DNA of 64,000 bases from Toxotes chatareus. Its lineage: Eukaryota > Chordata > Actinopteri > Toxotidae. Both the position numbers and the translations under genes were made by a program. The stretch spans positions 11,444,858 to 11,508,857 of the forward strand of contig CM028898.1 of NCBI GenBank assembly GCA_016801885.1, given 5' to 3'. Positions 59,493 to 64,000 of this stretch are shown here, piece after piece. The notes beneath the pieces are model-generated. The model worked only from the letters and a program-made list of their open reading frames with translations. It did no database searches and was not told the DNA's origin. Positions within the stretch are counted from its first letter, which is position 1. Every line of letters starts with the position of its first letter.

Positions 59493-62400
59493 AACCTTTA
59501 GGTTATCAGCTGTGATAATTTTGATTAAGGTAGTTTAAGAGCACATGGGGCAGAGGTTTTCCCTTTCCCATGCTGCATGCTACTGTATGTTCTTAGCCAA
59601 CAAAAATGGACTATATAAAGAGGGTGAGAGTAAGAATTAGTGTAGGGAAGGTATGTACAGTGCAAGTGTTTGGGAAAAAGCCACTTTATCCTGGCAAGCA
59701 ATGCAGCCCAAGAACAACTTATCATGGCAAAGAGATCTCATGTCCTCTCATGGTTCAAGATGGAATAGATGACATGCACATGGGTATAGAGGCTATTGCA
59801 AAGATATAGGTTACAAAATAGCCCCCTTTCCTTCTTGACAAAAATACTGGCATCCAGTAATGCAGTGGCATTCCACAATATTCCAGGCAGCTGTTGCATA
59901 CTATGCCAAGAAGTATGAACAATGGCTTGCTGGGAGGGAACAACAGTCAGAGAAGAGACAATGTGATAGATTCTAATTGCTTCAAAATGTCCTGAAGAAG
60001 GCCCCCTATTATCTATTTAAATCGGCTGATAATGGGAGGCTAGGAGGAGGAGGAGATGGAGAAGGGGGAGGAGGAGTAGGAGGGGGGGGGGGGGGGGGCG
60101 ACCTAGGCAGAGGGAGAAAGCTATCCTCTGCGCTGCTGTCGCCTCATTATTTTCCGTCTTGATGGACGCCCGCGCTCAACCCCTGGATGAATGGCCCTAT
60201 GCTGAATAAGTTATCGCCAGACATACAAAGGGAAGAGTGCGCTCCACAAACAACACAGCAGTACTGCAAAGCATGAATCTCTTTTTCCTCTCCTCCTCAG
60301 TCTTTTCCTCCCCCCTCAAATCCCCCACCCTTCCCCCTGCTCCCAATAGACGAAAGGCAGGCCCTGCCACAGACTGAGATCTCACCTGTAATTTCTACAG
60401 AAGCTCACAGTAGGTGGGGGAAAAACGTAAGGGAGGAAGGATACAGGCATCTGCGTTTGCTGAAAAGATATATACCTCCAGTCCTCCATTTTGTTTCATC
60501 TGTCCTTTTTGTTTGTGCAGATCCTCAGTGAAGACAGGGACCTCCTTTGGACAGCATCTGAAGATGTCTGAGAGGATGTTTTTTGTTCTTCTTAAGACAA
60601 GGCCCACAGCATGATCAGTGAAAATGGTTTAGTTTTTTCTGATGTTTATTTTGTTTCCTTTTCTGCTGTTTGGACTGCTGGGGTTTGGCATATCAATTCA
60701 AGATCACCTCTATACAATGTTCCCATGAGGGGGTGCATGTGAGGGTTCCCTATAGCTGCTAAAAGGGAGCTTGGGAATAATAACAACAGGAAAGAGTCCA
60801 TTCCCCAACGGTTACAGCTAAGATTTGCTCTATGGCCGCCAATCCCTCTCCCTTGCTGTCACTCAAAAGTAGCAGAGGAACTTTTGGACAGGAGAGCCTC
60901 TTTCCCCTCTGACGGGGAAATCAGAGGGTGCCGTGGCCCGACAGGCGCTCAACGGCAGATCAAACAGGGCGGGTACCCTTGGAGTGACACCTGGAGCCAC
61001 TTCAAGGGATGAGAGCGCCACTGATCTCCAGTCATCTCGTCAGAACGACAGTCTGTCAGGGTTAAAGGAGGGGAAAAAGAAGCTCTATCAACTAGGATGG
61101 GATGAACGAGGTCGAACGAAGCATCACCTCAATGTCGTGGCAGGCTGACCCTAGAGCATTTGGAAAAGTGATGGTGCAAAAAGTGTTTTTTGTTGGAAAA
61201 AGAAAGTTTAGCATTGACGTCCAGTCCAAGGACTAAGCCCATAGCTAATTGTGCTGATATAGCAGGTTCACTTAAAATATGACTGTAGTTTTTCCTTACT
61301 GTGCTTTGATTGCGAATGTCAACTACCTTAAAATGAATTAGGAAGCATTCACTATTTACCGTTTTGAGAAACTTGCTGTCTATCTCCAACTTTGATGTTT
61401 TTCTTTTTTTTTTTTTCACATGACTTTGGTTTTAAAAAATATAAAGAATTTCTTCACCACCACATCTGAAATAATTACAATTCAACTATGTCCTGAACTA
61501 TCAAAAAACAAGAAGCTGCCATTGGCTGGATAACAGAGAGAGGGAGATATGTTGGGAGAAAAAGGGGGCTTTGGCAGCCAGTTAAGCGAGTCAGTCCTCA
61601 ACAGACAAATGCATCCCTTATATAAAACAACAACACGTCTTTGCCCTTGTCAACAATCCCTTCCTCTACAGCCCAGGCTTGTGTGTGTGTATATTTTCCT
61701 TTCTGCAAAAAACATCCCATCAGCACTCTCTAATGGGCGAGGTGGAGGAAGAGAGAAAAAGACAGAGATAAAGCAGGAGGGAGAGAGAAAGAGAGAAAGA
61801 GAGAGAGGTGGCAGTGGTGCTTGTTTGGCTCAGGAGCAGTGAGTAATGAGGCTGAGGCGCACCCTGTCATTGTCCCAGCAGCAGCCTGCAGCCACAGACA
61901 CACACACACAGACACAGACACACAAGAACATTAAAAAGTATTTCCTATCTCCAAACATGGGAAAAAGTGAAGATTTTAAAGACGCTTATCTGACATTCAA
62001 AACAAAAAAGTAAAACAGCTTGATAAAAATAAAACCGTAGTCTAATTATCAAAATGAATTCAATATCATTTTCTCTTACAAACGAGTACCCTTTATACAT
62101 GATAAGCCACTGTTAGATACTTTCACAGGGCATACTTAAATCTTCAATCTCTAATATTCAGCATGGTGTAAAATATCATATAAAACTTATATGATCTCTC
62201 TAATTCCGGAGGATGTTACAAGTATGAGTTGTAGGAGAGTGGAGGTAAGAGTCCTGATGTATTCATCATATCCATGGATGGAGACAGCAGCATGGACAGA
62301 TGTGTTCGCTGTTCTGCACATACTACATTGGGAGTCTGCATATATGGGCAGTAAGTGTACAGTGTGTATGGTCAGAAGTATGAGTGGCACAAATTACAAA

Positions 62401-64000
62401 CCTTAACCTAAACCTATGTTTGTTATGCTTACTCTAGCAAATGGGCTTTTAAGCCTAGCATAGTCTTCCAGTACTACTTGCCTGTCTGATAAAAGTAACA
62501 ACTACCATGATTAACAACAAATATCTTCCTCCTGTAGGCTAACATGCTACCCTCAGTCCACTGAATACACCCACAATGTGCATGCATGCACAGGCACACC
62601 ACAGATGCGCTCATCTTGATATGTTTAAAGTTTAGCTTGGGGTTGCAGTGGGGACAGATACAATTCATGCTTTGGCACTTTGCTTCTTTGATAGAATAAA
62701 AACAGACTGGACATAAAAAGCACAGAATGCTTCCCTGGAGGGGGCATAAAAGGCCAGGGATAGGACTGACCCAGAGGGATGCAGCAATATGGGGGCAGGG
62801 ATGGGGGCGGCGGCGGCGGAGGCTGAATGGGGTGGTAATGATGCCAGGCTGAACAAATTGCAAAGCAAAGGGAATGTGTTTTGTAGAACATGGAATTATC
62901 GTGGCAGCAACATGGAGAGGAGATCAGAGAGAGTGAGATCCACTGGGAGTGATCTGCCACTCTCGGGACAGAAAACACGAAGCTCGGCTATGGCTACTGT
63001 GATGAGTTCAGCTGTAATACAAAGTAAAATAGAATGTAAAATAGGGCAACCATGTCTTACACAATGTCATAGGCATGGAGTACACACAAATATTCTGATA
63101 TAACAGAATAAGAGAAAATAAATGTGTATGTATGATTGTAAATACATGTTGCATGTGATGGTGAGTACATGCACATGGGGGGGGGACTGGACAACCCAGT
63201 CTGACCCCCCGACCCCCCCCTCCCATTTTTCCTCTGCTCTTTTTGCCCTAAAACAGGACAACACAAATAAATAAATTAAAAGAGAAAAAAAAACCCAGCC
63301 TCAACTGCAATCTGTCCCATCTTTCAGCTTCAATTAAAAAAAAAAAAAATCTTTTTGTTCAACTTCATAACAAGACTTCAAGAGGGCCCCAAGACTCCGA
63401 TCCCACCACAGCTCTCGAGATGACTGGTAGAGCTGAATTCCATTAATTATGTGACCTACATATTCCAGTAGTTAATATTCCACACAAATGGATAGAGTAT
63501 ATATATTTGCCAATAATACAGAAGTGAGGCAAAACTTATAGATCGTACGGAATCAAAAGTTCCCTGCTCCAGATGCTTTTCTTGAGCCATGCACTTTGGT
63601 CTACTGGCTCATAACACTGTTTGCATGTTGGTTTATTGAGCCAAGCAAACAAGGAAAAAAACTCCCACTTTCCTGGGAATTATGCAAATAACTTTTGATT
63701 TTCCCATTAGCGAGGATGGCTTGCCCCTATCCATTTTCTGCCTATTAGTCATAAGAATAGATTTAATTTCCATTTCAGTAAAAGACCAACATTATAACAG
63801 GATTCAGAGAGTTGTACTTAGTTAGCTGTTATATTTGCGCTGAGCTTGACACAAGCAACTACTATGTAAGATCAGAGAAATGAACTTAGCTGCACATTAA
63901 GACAGCTTGTCAAAACACATCTGAAGAAAGGAAGTTTGTGTCTTGGTAACAGTGCAGCTGCATTAGCTTGTGAGCTACAGCACCATCCTCACCCCAGCTC
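59493..64000 (-). other. vti1a: vti1a last intron, to right edge
   Basis: No exon is supported. Visible content: a GGA-rich tract ending in a G17 run at 60082-60098, a purine tract at 61740-61815, CGG triplets near 62806-62820, and a G/C hairpin at 63177-63210. The intron assignment rests on the absence of other vti1a exons between here and 34.8 kb and on the known very long introns of VTI1A. An unrecognised gene cannot be ruled out. Confidence 0.55.
60038..60098 (+). repeat. GGA-rich tract with a G17 run
   Basis: GGA triplets pass into 17 consecutive G (60082-60098). It is a G-quadruplex candidate and prone to sequencing error in run length. Confidence 0.85.

Noticed and set aside
34817..64000. 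Other vti1a exons (N-terminal helix bundle and SNARE helix)
   Set aside because: The minus strand was scanned by eye for the conserved segments around YSNRMRSYKQEM and YQIAVETEQIG and for the start region. None was seen, so the stretch is taken as intron. A translated search would settle this.
1..64000. CRISPR arrays, bacterial operons, tRNA or rRNA genes, viral sequences
   Set aside because: The tandem arrays are all microsatellites without spacers. No cloverleaf, rRNA or viral coding text was recognised.

Overview
This window is vertebrate nuclear DNA, almost certainly from a teleost fish and probably a perciform-type one. It is intron-rich and gene-poor. It has many (CA)n/(GA)n microsatellites, a decayed Tc1-like transposon, and three interspersed repeats of kinds I recognise from spiny-rayed fish genomes. 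There are no bacterial operons, rRNA or CRISPR arrays, and I saw no tRNA genes. Only four coding segments can be supported. All are on the minus strand, belong to two genes, and have clean splice junctions that I checked base by base.

Layout. Positions 1-6320 hold the 5' end of tcf7l2 (TCF-4, the HMG-box effector of Wnt/beta-catenin signalling). Exons 1 to 3 (5762-5950, 5525-5591, 5183-5307) join in frame into the first 127 residues, which include the whole beta-catenin-binding region. Exon 3 is followed by at least 5.2 kb of intron 3 that runs off the left edge. The Groucho-binding region, HMG box and C-terminal tails lie outside the window. Positions about 6.3-33.7 kb are intergenic: upstream of tcf7l2 and downstream of the next gene. 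This region holds microsatellites, the Tc1 remnant, one perciform-type repeat, two unexplained exon-like blocks and several AT-core or TCF-motif blocks that look like enhancers. Positions 34729-34816 are the last coding exon of vti1a (a Golgi/endosome Qb-SNARE), encoding its C-terminal membrane anchor, with a probable 3' UTR down to about 33.73 kb. Positions 34.8-64 kb are best read as the last intron of vti1a. No further vti1a exon was found there, and the first 6 kb is unusually microsatellite-dense.

The order vti1a then tcf7l2, both transcribed the same way, matches the human VTI1A-TCF7L2 arrangement and confirms both identifications. The gene products do not act in one pathway. The likely link is regulatory: long non-coding DNA around developmental regulators such as tcf7l2 often carries enhancers.

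I found no convincing new biological system. The observations most worth checking are an in-frame upstream extension of the tcf7l2 reading frame, a (CT)n microsatellite that forms the polypyrimidine tract of the vti1a anchor exon, the two exon-like blocks in the intergenic DNA, a strand bias of polypurine tracts, and several structure-prone sequences.
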